Shown in pieces: positions 10,976 to 21,601 of a DNA stretch of 64,000 bases. Position 1 is the stretch's first letter. Each line of letters starts with the position of its first letter. Both the position numbers and the translations under genes were made by a program. Source of the stretch: Dendrophyllia cribrosa (lineage: Eukaryota > Cnidaria > Anthozoa > Scleractinia > Dendrophylliidae); contig JAJLRJ010000004.1 in the NCBI GenBank assembly GCA_024195265.1, positions 30,279,285 through 30,343,284 of the forward strand, written 5' to 3'. The notes under the pieces were generated by a model. It saw nothing but the letters and a program-made list of their open reading frames with translations. It made no database searches and was not told the origin of the DNA.

Positions 10976-11236
10976 GTTCCCGGGAAATAGCTTGGCCTAA
11001 AGTTTCGGCTACAATGAGAGGCGACAAAGAATAGCCCTGTCTAACTCCCCCTTCAAGAACAAACGCTGGCGAAAACCAACCGTTGTTCGTGACAACTTTA
11101 GTTATGTCTGTGTAAATAACTTTAAATTAACCCATCGCCGGAAATGCAGTCCCAGGTTAAAGCGATCTAGCACGCGTTGTAAGAGATCGTAATTCACGCG
11201 ATCGAAAGCCTTTTCCTGATCGAGACTGATAATTGT
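10976..11236 (-). pseudogene. Decayed LINE reverse transcriptase fragment
   Basis: On the minus strand the frame from 11236 reads ISLDQEKAFDRVNYDLL. After a frameshift it continues VVTNNGWFSPAFVLEGGVRQ and then GYSLSP. These are reverse transcriptase palm motifs: the aspartate in LDxxKAFD and the GGVRQGxxLSP block. The wording (LDQEKAFDRV, RGVRQGxPLSP) is like Tx1/L1-type LINEs. There is no FADD block and the frame is broken, so it is a dead fragment. It is unlike the intact LINE at 22846 in detail. Confidence 0.75.
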
Positions 11237-11239
11237 ACG

Positions 11240-11890
11240 TGATCTTTGCATTGTACAATTTAAAACAGGCAGTTATGTCTGCTATTAAAAACACAGGTAT
11301 TGAGAAGAATCGGCGATTAAATTTGAGATAAGTCGATGTATTAAAAGCAAAATTTTGTAGAATTTTCTAGAATAATGTCTTAACTTCCTAGGATCATATT
11401 TCTTATCTTTAATCTCTTGTCCAGAAGAATAAGCATTTTAAAACTCGTTGGCGTAACGCCACGAGTAATGAAGAATGTAAAACAGTCAATGGATTCTACA
11501 GTGTCACAGTGAATATTCGATTGTGGAGCAGTTACATTACTGGCTATGCTTCGAATTCTTAATTTCTCATGTACGCTTAAAGCCCGGTTTCACAAATAGT
11601 GACCTTGACTATGACCTTGAAGTTCTGGTTATGTCAAGTGATATGACGTCACTTTGTGGTCATTTTTGTCTAGCTGTGAATACGGTCAATACGCGAAGCA
11701 ATGTCTTTGACTTCAAACTCAGTATGGAAAATTAAACCGATCTGTGGACTTCAAATGGATTTTTCAAGACTTCCATAACCGCTACACCACGATATAAATG
11801 TGAATTAATTAATCTATTCTTAATCTCAAAAACACTTGAAACAGAAAAACGTGCCCGCAGGTTACTAACCACTTGAAAATCTCGCCAAAC
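11240..11890. other. No gene seen
   Basis: AT-rich. A 70-codon frame at 11523 has no supporting feature. Confidence 0.4.
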
Positions 11891-11892
11891 TT

Positions 11893-12058
11893 AAAACCGG
11901 GGGAGATACTCTATATGATTTTTTTGGGGAGCATATGCCGCTGGGACTCTAAAACCCTTACCCTATACAAAACCATACCCTTCACAGCCACACATACCTA
12001 TATACCTTATATATAAAACTACCCTCCCCCCCGGAAAAAGGGACACACGGCCAATTTA
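11893..12058. repeat. Possible G/C-tract-bounded repeat
   Basis: Begins CCGGGGGAGATACTC and ends CCCTCCCCCCCGG, with ACCCTTACCCTATAC-like words inside. A related stretch with GGGTAGG and TACCCCCC words is at 61670-62060. Weak similarity only. Confidence 0.35.
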
Positions 12059-12059
12059 T

Positions 12060-12760
12060 AGGTCGGGTTGCTTCGCTAAGCCCGACCAACAAAACATCAT
12101 TGTAAATGCGTACCTCAAACTCTCTTTTCCCTTTCTTTAGAACCTAGTGCTATAAATAATACCAAATGTCCTGAAGCAATTAGTTTGACAGTTTGACAAA
12201 CCAGATTGGACAAACATTAAAACACATCGTAAAGGATATTAGCCAAGCACGCTTCCAGCGTGCCAAATATCTGACCAAAGTCTACATTAGGTCACGATAA
12301 GATTACATTTACGTAACACTTTTTGACGCTCGATACAATTACCTACATGCTTCAAGCAACATGTTCCCAAAAAAACATAGAATTCATAATTGTACGCCTT
12401 AAAAATCGTTGCTATGCACGAGAGTTAAACAGTAAGAATGTTACCTAACTGAAAAAAAAATAAATGCCGAGGCATTTTTCAAAACTGCGTATATGAAATT
12501 TAACACGCATATTTTTTCAGATGAATTCGAAGGTCAAGTCAAGAAACCACTGTATTGAAATTATTGAAATAGCGAGAGCTTCAATTTTTGATAAAATACG
12601 GCCAAATAAATTGCTCTCTCTTCTAACGTTCTCTAAAATCGTAGTTAACTAAATCATCAACGTATGAATATATCGCTTTGTCAGGCCACAAACCGCTTTC
12701 AAAAAATATGCCACTCGACTCTTGTGTTCTTATTGATAGTATCTAACAAACATTTTGCTA
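12060..12760. other. No gene seen
   Basis: AT-rich. No supported reading frame or clear repeat, apart from a short hairpin GTCGGGTTGCTTCGCTAAGC-CCGAC near 12062. Confidence 0.4.
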
Positions 12761-13444
12761 ACAAAAATGCACAAAGAATGCATGTTACACCACATTATAC
12801 TCCTGTAAGTTAAACATTAACTTAAGGAGATAAAAACAAGAGAGAAATAATTCACAAAAGATCAACTTCTGCACTTCAAGTCTCTTCGAAAACAGCAAAA
12901 GAAGAGGAGAAAGAGTAGAAAGAACGGGTCAGCAGAACAACTAGAGGTGGAAAAAGTGACGACGTATCTTCCACCATCAAATGCGCGCCACAGAGGTGTA
13001 AAAAAACATCAAAGAAGCTTGTTGCAGCAATCAAAAGCGATCGAGCGATAATAAATACACGATGTATCGTGTTATCTCGCCTTCGCCTTAGCTTGTAGTC
13101 GGTTTGCTGCTTAAAAAATAATGTTTTGGAAATCGTAGCATTGTCGTAATTATTATTTCCAGGTTAGCCTGTTAAATTGGAAAGCGTAGGTTGCGATATT
13201 GTTCGCGCTGGTTTTTGCGGCGCCGCCACTCAAAATTTGCTTTCGCGCGAAAAAATACCGCCAGCTACGCAGGCTACTTTTTAAAAGTGACCGAGAAGCT
13301 AAAATTGTTTTTTATCCGCAATGTATTGTAATCATCTGTCAGCATTATCATCTTTTACGGCACGCAACTAGTTAAATAACACTTCATCCCACTTCATGCA
13401 TGAAGCTACAAGGTGCCAAGCCATGACATTAAGTTACTTATGGA

Positions 13445-13487
13445 AATTAGTTGAGGGACCATTCATTCAATGACCCCTCAACTAATT
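13445..13487. repeat. Short hairpin
   Basis: AAATTAGTTGAGGG pairs with CCCTCAACTAATTT across a 14-nt loop. Confidence 0.7.
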
Positions 13488-13507
13488 TGCATAACACGTT
13501 TTGAATA

Positions 13508-13701
13508 GAAGACTTAATTATATGCACGCAAAACTTCCCAGCACTTATTTAGGTTTAAAAACTCATTTTGAAATGGTTAGCTTTTGTTTACTGTTTTGGG
13601 TAGTGATATCCATAACAGTAAATAAAAGCTAAACATTTCAAAATGAGTTTTTAACCCTTAATAAGTGTCGGGAAGTTTTGCGTGCATATAATTAAGTCTT
13701 C
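13508..13701. mobile_element. Hairpin MITE, about 85-bp arms
   Basis: Outer ends are GAAGACTTAATTATATGCACG and its inverse, ending at 13701. Both arms run inward through TTAAAAACTCATTTTGAAATG / CATTTCAAAATGAGTTTTTA and AGCTTTTGTTTACTG / CAGTAAATAAAAGCT. Few mismatches suggest a fairly young copy. Confidence 0.85.
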
Positions 13702-13840
13702 CACGAAGTACAAGCCCAAAAACGCAAGAAGAATGCATGTTAGACCCCAATATACCCCTGTAAGTTAAACATTAACCTACAGGAGATAAAAACGGACTAT
13801 CAAGGTACAAAATGTCCCATCAATATATCAAGTAAATATT

Positions 13841-14420
13841 ATGAAAATATTATAACTCACCTCGGATAAACGAAAACCCGCCTTCATGAAGATACAGGTT
13901 GTTTACCATTTACAGTTGCCGGAAATTCCGTTTGGACTGTAAATGGAACACGCCGTTTTGGTTCTTCCCGGTGGAAATTTTCCGAAATGAACGGTAACTG
14001 GATATTATGTGATATATTGTAAACATCACGTCAACAAATAATTTTGAAACAAACGGCGCGCCATAGTATGAACTTTGCTCTCGCTTCGACGTGGTTTTGT
14101 GTGTTATCTATCTCAATTAATCGTTTTCCTTCCCACAACCCTGGCTCCTGTGTTGGGTCGTTCTTTCATTCGGAGGTCGACTTCTCAAGTCGAATTTATA
14201 TTCCGATCCGCTGGCGGACTAGTCATTTAATGTCTCGAAAGATACCCGACAAATAGATGCTATAAAATGAAAATATTTTAACTCACCTCGGATAAACGAA
14301 AACCCGCCTTCATGAAGATATGGGTTGTTTATCATTTGCAGTTGCCGGAAATTCCCTTTGGACTGTAAATGGAACACGCCGTTTTGGTTCTTCCCGGTGG
14401 AAATTTTCCGAAATGAACGG
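13841..14420. repeat. 154-bp direct repeat pair (13841-13994, 14267-14420)
   Basis: Both copies run from ATGAAAATATT through ACTCACCTCGGATAAACG, CGCCTTCATGAAGATA and GGAAATTCC to TTTCCGAAATGAACGG. Only a handful of bases differ. The first part resembles an acceptor/donor-flanked segment read on the minus strand, but I could not assemble a gene. Likely a local duplication. Confidence 0.8.
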
Positions 14421-14895
14421 GAAGTGTGAAAAGTTGTCCTGTTTTGTTTCCTCGCGTGGTTCTGAAGCGGCTCTGAAGAGAAAATCAGACCCCCAGCATC
14501 GTTTGAAGTTAGCTATTAATTGATGGCAAACTTTATTTTAATAAAGTTAAAACTTTTCAATAACAAAACTCGATTCGTGTCGGATTGCGCTGCAAGTATT
14601 GCGAAATTATGAAAGTAAAACATCTGCCGTGGGAAACATCGTTTGGAAAGATCATTCAGTTCTTTTTCTATGCGGACGGGACACCAGGCTAAATACAGTG
14701 TAAATGTGGATATGTATCTCAAAATAACGCCAGGTAAGTTTTTATTTTAGCGGTGAATCGTTCCCGATGTCGTTGTTGAAGGTGTTCTAGTTCTCGCATT
14801 ATAATGTTTTTCTAAATCGATCCATCAGAAAGCAACCTCTTCTCGCTTTAATCTCCCGGCAGTTGCTCGCTAAATTACAACACTAAAAATTGCTT
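14421..14895. other. No gene seen
   Basis: No supported coding sequence or repeat in this stretch. Confidence 0.35.
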
Positions 14896-16317
14896 CGTAC
14901 GCGGACTTCGACTTGCTATTCGTACGGGAGTCCAAAACTTTCGACAATTTTCGATGTTATTCTTCACTTTTGTTGGTCCGCAATATTAAATGTTCGTTTA
15001 GCTGTGCGAAGCAATTCTGGTAAGCGATGTTGATTTGGCCCAGACTAATTTGCGAAGTCTCTGTACACTCACGCGAGCGACTCATTTCGTGACACTTAAG
15101 CCTGTTTTTCACTAGCGACGCAAGCACAAGCGCAAGCATAGGCGCAAGCATAAGAATTCTGTACAAGTGAAAACAAACGCAAGCACAAGCACAACTAAGA
15201 ACGAAATATTCACCAGCAAGATTTGATCATTGTTAAAACCATCAGGTTTTTGTGCATTTGACTGACGGAAAACATGAATCTATTTGTTTTACTCATTGAC
15301 TGACAGCTCAAATAATGTTATTTTCTCTTGAAAACGAAACGAACAATTTTCACGGCAACGACGTTTGTAACCAGCAAGACTCGTAGAATCAAGGCAAGCA
15401 AAATAAGTGAATAACTCACAAATGACTTTCGAAGATGATTGTCTTAACTAACCTTTGTTTTATTCAAAAAATCCCTTCAAAATCATATCAGAATCACTGC
15501 TTCTTTCTTGTGCTTGTGTTATGTTCCGTTTTCACATACGACGCAAGCATAAGCGCAAGCACAAGGATCAAAATATTTTGATCCTTGTGCTTGTGCTTGC
15601 ATGCGCTTGTGCTTATGCTTGCGTCAAGCTCGTTTTCACGGCGAAATAAGGGCTCTTGTGCTTGCGCTTATGCTTGCGCTTGTGCTTGCGTCGCTAGTGA
15701 AAACCAAGCTTTAGAAATTTTTCGCGTCAAAGAATACTCCCGTACGGCCAACATCGATTTGCTATTCGTACGGGAGTCCAATATTTTCGAAAATTTTCGA
15801 TATTATTCTTCACTTTTGCCAATCCATAATATTGTACGTTTGTTTAGATTCACGAAGCGCTTCTTGTGAGCGAAGTTTATTCAGCTACGCGAAGGAATCT
15901 CGTGACACCGCCATGAACTCCCGTACGCTAACTTGTTATAATTGATACGGGGTTCTCGTAATTCACTAATTGTTTTTTTTTTTCGTTTCCAACGCTTCCT
16001 TCATTGAGACTACCTTTCCTTGCTCACAAGTTGTTCAGTTAACAGCGAAGAACTAGTATGCATGGACTCCCGTACGAATAGCAAATCGAAGTTGGCCGTA
16101 CGGGAGTATTCTTTGATGCGAAAAATAAGTCGCTCGCGTAGTATACAGAGCGGACTCAGCAAATTAGTCTGAGCCAAATCAACATCGCTTACCAGAAGCG
16201 CTTCGTAAAACTAAACGAACATTTAATATTGTGGACCAACAAAAGTGAGGAATAACATCGAAAATTGTCGAAAGTTTTGGACTCCCGTACAAATAGCAAA
16301 TCGAAGTCCGCGTACGG
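14896..16317. mobile_element. Inverted-repeat element with CGTACGGGAGTCC arms, with nested insertion
   Basis: The left arm (14896-15090) begins CGTACGCGGACTTCG and contains ATTCGTACGGGAGTCC. The right arm (about 16120-16317) is its inverse. A third, related copy of the arm sequence lies at 15735-15870. A separate element (15098-15711) sits inside. The outer arms share roughly 200 bp with moderate divergence. Confidence 0.7.
15098..15711. mobile_element. MITE with TTTTCACTAGCGACGCAAGC ends, nested
   Basis: Ends are AAGCCTGTTTTTCACTAGCG and its inverse CGCTAGTGAAAACCAAGCTT. Both run inward into ACAAGCGCAAGCATAAGCGC microsatellite-like sequence. A second palindrome (about 15541-15625, centred on AAAATATTTT) of the same words lies inside, so one copy may have landed in another. 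It splits the larger inverted-repeat element. Confidence 0.75.
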
Positions 16318-16506
16318 GTGCCGTACGAATAGCCACTGCGTTGTAAAATTGTAGTATTTTATAGCAATAATCGATTTTAAAATCATTTAAATCCTTGCAT
16401 GCATGTAAACAGTCAAATTTATGTTTTGTAATATTTCGAGCAGCCGATTTCTTGCTAGTTTAAAAAATCGACACAGTTCAGACAGACGTTCAGAGAAGCT
16501 GAAACA

Positions 16507-16915
16507 AACTACAAATCTTAGGATTGAATATTGACCAAGATCTATCTTGGAAACACCATATCAAGGAAGTAAATTAAAAAATATCGAAGCTGCCAGGGAT
16601 AATGATCAGAGCAAGACGTTATTTACCGCTCAAAACATTGCGAACGATTTATAACGCTTTGGTTTACTCCTACTTGACTTGATGTAATGTCGTATGGACA
16701 AGTACGTATCCATCCAGGCTTCAGGGTATATATAAAGTTCAGAAGAAAATTGTAAGAATTATAACATTTTCGAAATATTCACAGGAAACTACGCCTATAT
16801 TTCTATCATTGGGATTACTAACTATATATGAATTAAACTCTTATCTGTTAGCATTATTCATGTATTCTTACTTTAGTGGAAATTTGCCCTTTGCTTTTTC
16901 CTATCCATATGCATT
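16507..16915 (+). pseudogene. Decayed LINE C-terminal fragment
   Basis: The plus strand reads, with stops and small shifts, FLGLNIDQDLSWKHHI, then ISKLPGIMIRARRYLP, LKTLRTIYNALVYSYLT, and QKKIVRIITFSKYSQETTP followed by SLGLLTIYELN. This succession is the post-palm region of Jockey/CR1/L2-type LINE polymerases (LGxxIDxxLxWxxHI ... LxxIYxALVxSYL ... QKKxxRxIT). It is interrupted at its 3' side by the element that starts at 16920. Confidence 0.75.
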
Positions 16916-17444
16916 AACAGGGTAGGGACAAAACGTGGGGTACCCCATGGCCTAGGCCATGGGGTAGGCCATGGGGTAGGCCATGGCCTACCGGTGGTTA
17001 ATTTCTTTAAAACAAAATCCTAAAAAATAAATAAATAATAACTCTTTGAATACCATTAAATCTCTGTGTTCAAGGGTTCCAGCCTTGTACCACTTCATAG
17101 AACTAAAAGACAGAGTTTGGAGGGTTTGAGACTAACTTTTTAGCTTACAAGCCTAGTGGCTAGTGACAGGTTTGATTTCACTAGCCAAAATAAATTTTTA
17201 CTGTCCAGACTTGCACGGGGGGTGGTAAAGGGGTGGGGAGTTACAGCGACAGTTAAAGGAGAAAAAAAAAATATCCGAGACATTTAGTACTGCTATTCAG
17301 GTTTTCTGTTTGCAACCGAATTGAACATATTTTACTCCGTTTTATAATAAAGTTTCGATATAACGCGCGCTCTGATTTGTTGAAAGAGCGTGCTTTATCA
17401 GAGTACAGATGCACGGAGTAATTGTGTCACGCCATCAACCAAAA

Positions 17445-17770
17445 AATGGCCGACCAATTCCCGGACTTCTCTCTCGGGGATTTGTTTGACCCGGACATCT
17501 TGTATGACCTGGAAAACGAATATGAAAACGAGCTCTTAGCTTCAATTGATATAGACCATCCTGTTCGTAACACAGCAGTCACAGCAGCCGAGTTTCCCTG
17601 ACGCTGTCATCTCGAGCAATCTTCCCATGAATCCGACTGTTGTTCATTCACGAAACACAGCACAGCAGTTTGTTAAGTACCAGCCACAAGCCTCGAGCAG
17701 CTTGTTTTCTAATTGTCATGTTGATAACGTACAGGTTTTCATGAGCCACAATTCGGCCGGATTTCATTGA
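17445..17770 (+). pseudogene. Frameshifted ORF inside the 2.5-kb transposon
   Basis: ATG at 17445 opens MADQFPDFSLGDLFDPDILY, an acidic, Asp/Glu-rich N-terminus, and stops at 17601. A one-base shift near 17575 continues an open frame (QQSQQPSFPDAVISSNLPMN and on) to a stop at about 17770. This looks like the N-terminal part of a protein once encoded by the element or captured by it. I do not recognise the family. A transposon or Crypton-like accessory protein is possible but unproven. Confidence 0.45.
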
Positions 17771-18071
17771 ATATTTTACTGTTCGATCCTGTTTTTGGAC
17801 TGAAAAACTACAAGCACTCGTGTTAAATTCGATTCTGTTTGTGAACTTTGATGGTTTGTGAACTTTGATGGTTTGACATTTTGACAGCTTTGGTCTTATT
17901 CAACCAATCAAATTGTTTGAACCATTCTAACAAGGATTGTGATTGGCTAATTTTAGCGTGCTTTATGAGAGTACAGATTCACGCTCACGCCACCTCTGTT
18001 CGTTTGGAAATTAAAGTTTGTTTTGAAAATTACGTGAATGCGTGTGGAAATTAATGGCTTCTTTATCATAA

Positions 18072-18258
18072 AACAAATAAAGAAGCCCCGACTGTGCTCT
18101 GTTCTGTTGTAAAGCACGCAGGAAGCGGCTAGAGCACTCAAGAAGTAGGGAGAAACACTCGCCTGCGGCTCGTGTTTCCCCCTACTTCTTTCCTGCTCTA
18201 GCCGCTTCCTGCGTGCTTTACAACAGAACAGAGCACAGTCGGGGCTTCTTTATTTGTT
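18072..18258. mobile_element. Hairpin MITE, about 80-bp arms
   Basis: AACAAATAAAGAAGCCCCGA pairs with TCGGGGCTTCTTTATTTGTT. The arms continue through AGCACGCAGGAAGCGGCTAG and its inverse to a short loop with CTCGCCTGCGGCTCG. The arms are nearly identical. It is nested in the 2.5-kb transposon. Confidence 0.85.
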
Positions 18259-19218
18259 AATTAACTTATTTTGAATTTGTATATATAAAAATGAAATTAA
18301 TTTCAAAATCATTCAAACTCTCGAACAAGAAAGATTCTTTCTTTTTGGAAAAACACGTATGTGACCTCTTTGACCTCATTATTTATGCTAAATGAACGTG
18401 ATGCCTGGAAGCTGTTCCGCTTGATTTCACACATGATATATCAACAGCGCAAAGCAGTTTGATTCTTTCCTTCGTTGCTTTCGTAACAAAAAAAGGAAAA
18501 TCGTTCTTTATAGCATTAAATAATATGATGCCGTTTACAGTCTATGTGCTAGTTTCTGTTCTCTCAATTTACTTAAATTGCGATTGATACGAAATAATTT
18601 TCAGTTTCATTTCCGTCCAGTGCAGTTCCATTTTCACTAACCAGAATGGCTTAGTGAAAGCCAAAATCCGTAGCCAAAACTGAATTTTTACTAGACTTTA
18701 ATTTGGCTAGTTGGCTACCGTAAGTCTCGAGCCCTGGTTCATGGAGGGGTTGACTATAAAAAGGCGCGTAAATTGAAATCCGATATTCCCCCCAAGGATA
18801 GTTTGAATATAAAATAGTTATGGTATAAATGGAAAATTTGAGATGATAATAATGCATGGAAACTTGAGACGTAATAGGCGCGTCGTATTTACGAAGCGGC
18901 AGACACAATAATTCATTTGAAACTTGCAAGGTCAACTGTCTTCGCTCTGATTCAAATCGCAGCTCCAAAACGACTCAATAAGACACAGGGAAATAACATT
19001 ATTATCAAATGATTATGTTATAGGTAATACAGTGTTTGGGTTCCCTGTGGTAGTACTTTTTTTCGAATCCTTTCTCCGGCATGAATCATCAGGATTAAGA
19101 TCTTATCTGAAGTAGCCGCTGCATTCGGATTTGGATTTTCTGGATGCATTATCACTTAGGATTTTAGTGAAAAATTCGTTTTTGCTTTCAAGAATTACAA
19201 TTTAGATTTCCCACCCTC

Positions 19219-19223
19219 TCCCC

Positions 19224-19254
<31 letters not shown>
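19219..19254. repeat. Poly-C/poly-A tract
   Basis: A run of more than 20 C followed by about 10 A, close to the inner end of the right arm of the 2.5-kb transposon. Confidence 0.9.
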
Positions 19255-19256
<2 letters not shown>

Positions 19257-19463
19257 TGCACCTTTTAATAGTCTACCCCTCCGTTTAGTACAAACTCCCT
19301 GTCTTTAAGTTGTATGAAGTGGTACAAGGCTGGAACAGACAACACAGGGATTTAGAGTATTTAAGAGGAATTATTTATTTATTTTCTAGAATTTTTTTTA
19401 AGAAATTAACCACTGGTAGGCCATGGCCTACACCATGGCCTACCCCACATTTTGTCCCTACCC

Positions 19464-20110
19464 AATATAAAGACAGTTGATATAGCATGGTTAAATAAGA
19501 TATCAAGGCAGTATTTACTTTTTACAACTCGTCTGTTACTTTAAATAAATAGTGTTTGCAGTCTTAAAATTGTTTAGAATTCCAATTTCCATGACCTGCA
19601 CCAGCTATATATGGTATAAATGCAGGAAATGTTCCCTTAACATACGTGTATGGAATGAAACCTTAATAAACTGTAAGGAAATGGTAAAGAGAAATTTCTT
19701 GAAAGAATTTTGTATTGCAACAACACTTTTGCAAAATTTCAAAGATTTCCAAGCCAATGGGAATGAAATTGCCAAACAGATATGTTACTGGGGCCCCTCC
19801 AAATTTACTCTTAGTTGCTGACAAAAACTTATCATATTTACAGTCAACTCCCGGCAACTCGAGCCCTCCATAACTTAAAGTTCGTGCTAACTTGAACCAG
19901 AATCAATAAAATTCCCTTAGATTTCCTTCATACATTTAATGCATTAATATACATGTAACCCTAACAAATTCGAACCCATTAATTATTTCCTCCTGTAATT
20001 TGATTGGTTAAATTTGTGGCACTGGTAACAGTAGTTGAACAGTAATTTTCATGTCTTAACCATATTTTTCAAAAAGGTAGAGAACTGATAGCTTTTTCTG
20101 ATGGAAATAT
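19464..20110. other. No clear gene; possible pogo-like repeat end at 19843
   Basis: CAGTCAACTCCCGGCAACTC at 19843 resembles the end of pogo/Tigger-type elements. The other end was not located. An 89-codon frame at 19552 has no support that I can name. Confidence 0.35.
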
Positions 20111-20111
20111 A

Positions 20112-20588
20112 ATGAATGATGACTTAGCTTGCTTTCCTCTCGATGAAAATAATAATATAAACTTATTGAAAACAAAATCAAAGGACTTTTACTGGCTGCT
20201 TGTCAACAAATCACGCACAAATCCACAAACCGGACCTAAACGGTGGATTAAATCAATCAATCCTGAAAACATATGCTGGAAAGAAATTTTTCAATCAGTT
20301 CATAGAATGTGTGTAGAAAACAAATTACGTGAGTTTCATTTTAAATTCAATCATAGAATTATTGTGATCAAGAAGGAACTTTTCAGGTTCAAGATCAAGG
20401 AAGATAGTGATTGTATTTATTGTGGAGAAGAGGATTCTATTGATCACAGCTTTATAAGTTGTCAGTTCACTGTGTCTTTCGCTCAGAAGGTGTTGCAATG
20501 GTTTAATACAACTCTGCATTCAATCTTAACACTGAGGAATTTTTATTTGGGCTGTCTACTGTATCTAATGTATTACAGAAAAAATTAA
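20112..20588 (+). pseudogene. 5'-truncated LINE copy, ORF2 C-terminus only
   Basis: The frame contains NNNINLLKTKSKDFYWLLVN, ENKLREFHFKFNHRIIVIKK and CIYCGEEDSIDHSFISCQ. This matches, in order and spacing, the C-terminus of the intact ORF2 at 22846-26550 (TINLLKLKNRDYYWLLIN, ENKLREFYFKLLHRIVVTK, CIYCRENDSIIHTFSNC). Endonuclease and palm are absent. It is therefore a 5'-truncated relative of the neighbouring LINE, diverged but still open for 158 codons. Its 3' part with a GTT run and A-rich tail ends near 20927. Confidence 0.85.
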
Positions 20589-20935
20589 ATTACACTCTAC
20601 TGTTCTTGCGTTCTTGCGTTACTACACTCCACAATGATTCATTATACTGATCTCTGATTTTATAAAAAAAAAGTAATGTACAAATATAGAGTTGAACTCT
20701 ATTCATAAGTTAATAAATCTTGATCTGTATACTAATTAAAAATCCAATCTCTTATTTACCCCCTCTATATCTAGGTGTACTTCAATCAAACTGTTGTAAC
20801 ATTGTATTTCTCTTTTTTTGTTGTTGTTGTTGTTGTTGTTGATTTTGTTTGTACTTGTAATATATCTTGTTTGTAAGCTTGGCTTTGTAAAATGCAAAAA
20901 ATTAAAATTAAAAAATTAAAAAAACTTAACCATAT
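20589..20935 (+). other. 3'UTR and A-rich tail of the truncated LINE copy
   Basis: Holds a (GTT)n run at about 20818-20840 and ends in ATTAAAATTAAAAAATTAAAA. Confidence 0.55.
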
Positions 20936-20958
20936 TATGTGCCAGTGTTGTTTCTTAC

Positions 20959-21081
20959 CTTGAAAATATTCTGGCTTAGTTTGCTGGAATTTAATGAAAT
21001 TCAGCTTGCACTTCAAAGTCTGTCTCAATTGAGCCTTTTTGACGTTCTCTACTTTACCAAGCTTGGCAACCATTGTAAAAT
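20959..21081 (-). CDS. Candidate coding exon, unknown basic protein
   Basis: On the minus strand an acceptor (TTTGTCCTTAATAG) precedes an ATG at 21073, and the frame MVAKLGKVENVKKAQLRQTL runs on to a consensus donor CAAG|GTAAGA at 20959/20958. Good signals on both sides and a lysine-rich product suggest a real 5' exon whose next exon lies beyond the LINE copy at 20112. I do not recognise it, and no partner exon was found. Confidence 0.4.
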
Positions 21082-21430
21082 CTATTAAGGACAAAGCTAG
21101 TTAAACCAAATGTGACTCTTAATGAAAAGAATAGTAAAAACAAACAATAAAGAAACAAACAAAATATTCTATCAGCTATGATAAACTTTGTTTGTTTTCC
21201 TTCTGGTTGCAATTTGAGTGTCAACAAATTACATAAAAACATGGAACGCGTTCCAAAATAAAATGGGTTTTTCCAAACTTGCTATTTTCCGTGGACCACA
21301 TGGATATTTCTCGAAGCCTATTCTGTGTTCATTGTGGATCTTATATTCCCAACAACAACCAAACTGGTTCAGTAAAGAATGTCTTTATTTAACCAGCTAA
21401 ATTTTGCAGTCCGTGTGATACGTGAATAAC
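21082..21430. other. No gene seen
   Basis: AT-rich sequence between an exon candidate and the satellite-like flank of the LINE. Confidence 0.35.
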
Positions 21431-21435
21431 AGTTA

Positions 21436-21520
21436 TGTATGTGCTGAACCAAAGCTGCAGAAATTCTGCACTTGGCAAATTAGTGAATTCAATTAGGATG
21501 CAAAAATTCTGCATCTTGTT
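21436..21520. repeat. Satellite unit upstream of the LINE
   Basis: GCTGAACCAAAGCTGCAGAAATTCTGCACTTGGCAAA resembles the array unit downstream of the LINE (GAGCTAAGATGCAGAAATTCTGCATTTGGTAAA). A second, weaker TGCAAAAATTCTGCA follows. It is therefore a diverged piece of the same satellite on the 5' side of the insertion. Confidence 0.65.
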
Positions 21521-21601
21521 CAATGGTTAAATATACGCATGGCTAGCGTGTAGCCACGTTTTGTGGAGCTCCCTTCGAAATTCGAGTTGCTTTCACTTTA
21601 T

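Larger units (their letters stand above)
12765..13797. repeat. 70-bp direct repeat pair at 12765 and 13727
   Basis: GAATGCATGTTA..CC..ATATAC..CCTGTAAGTTAAACATTAAC..GGAGATAAAAAC occurs at about 12765-12837 and 13727-13797 with a few changes. Hairpins at 13445 and 13508 lie between the copies. Confidence 0.65.
16920..19463. mobile_element. 2.5-kb DNA transposon with GGGTAGGGACAAAA inverted ends
   Basis: It starts GGGTAGGGACAAAACGTGGGG and ends CCCCACATTTTGTCCCTACCC. About 200 bp at each end are inverted copies, including TTAATTTCTTTAAAA / TTTTAAGAAATTAACCAC and CCTTGTACCACTTCATA / TATGAAGTGGTACAAGG. CCATGGCCTA is repeated several times near both ends. I could not establish a target duplication. 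It interrupts the LINE fragment at 16507. No full transposase is visible, only the short frame at 17445. Confidence 0.78.
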
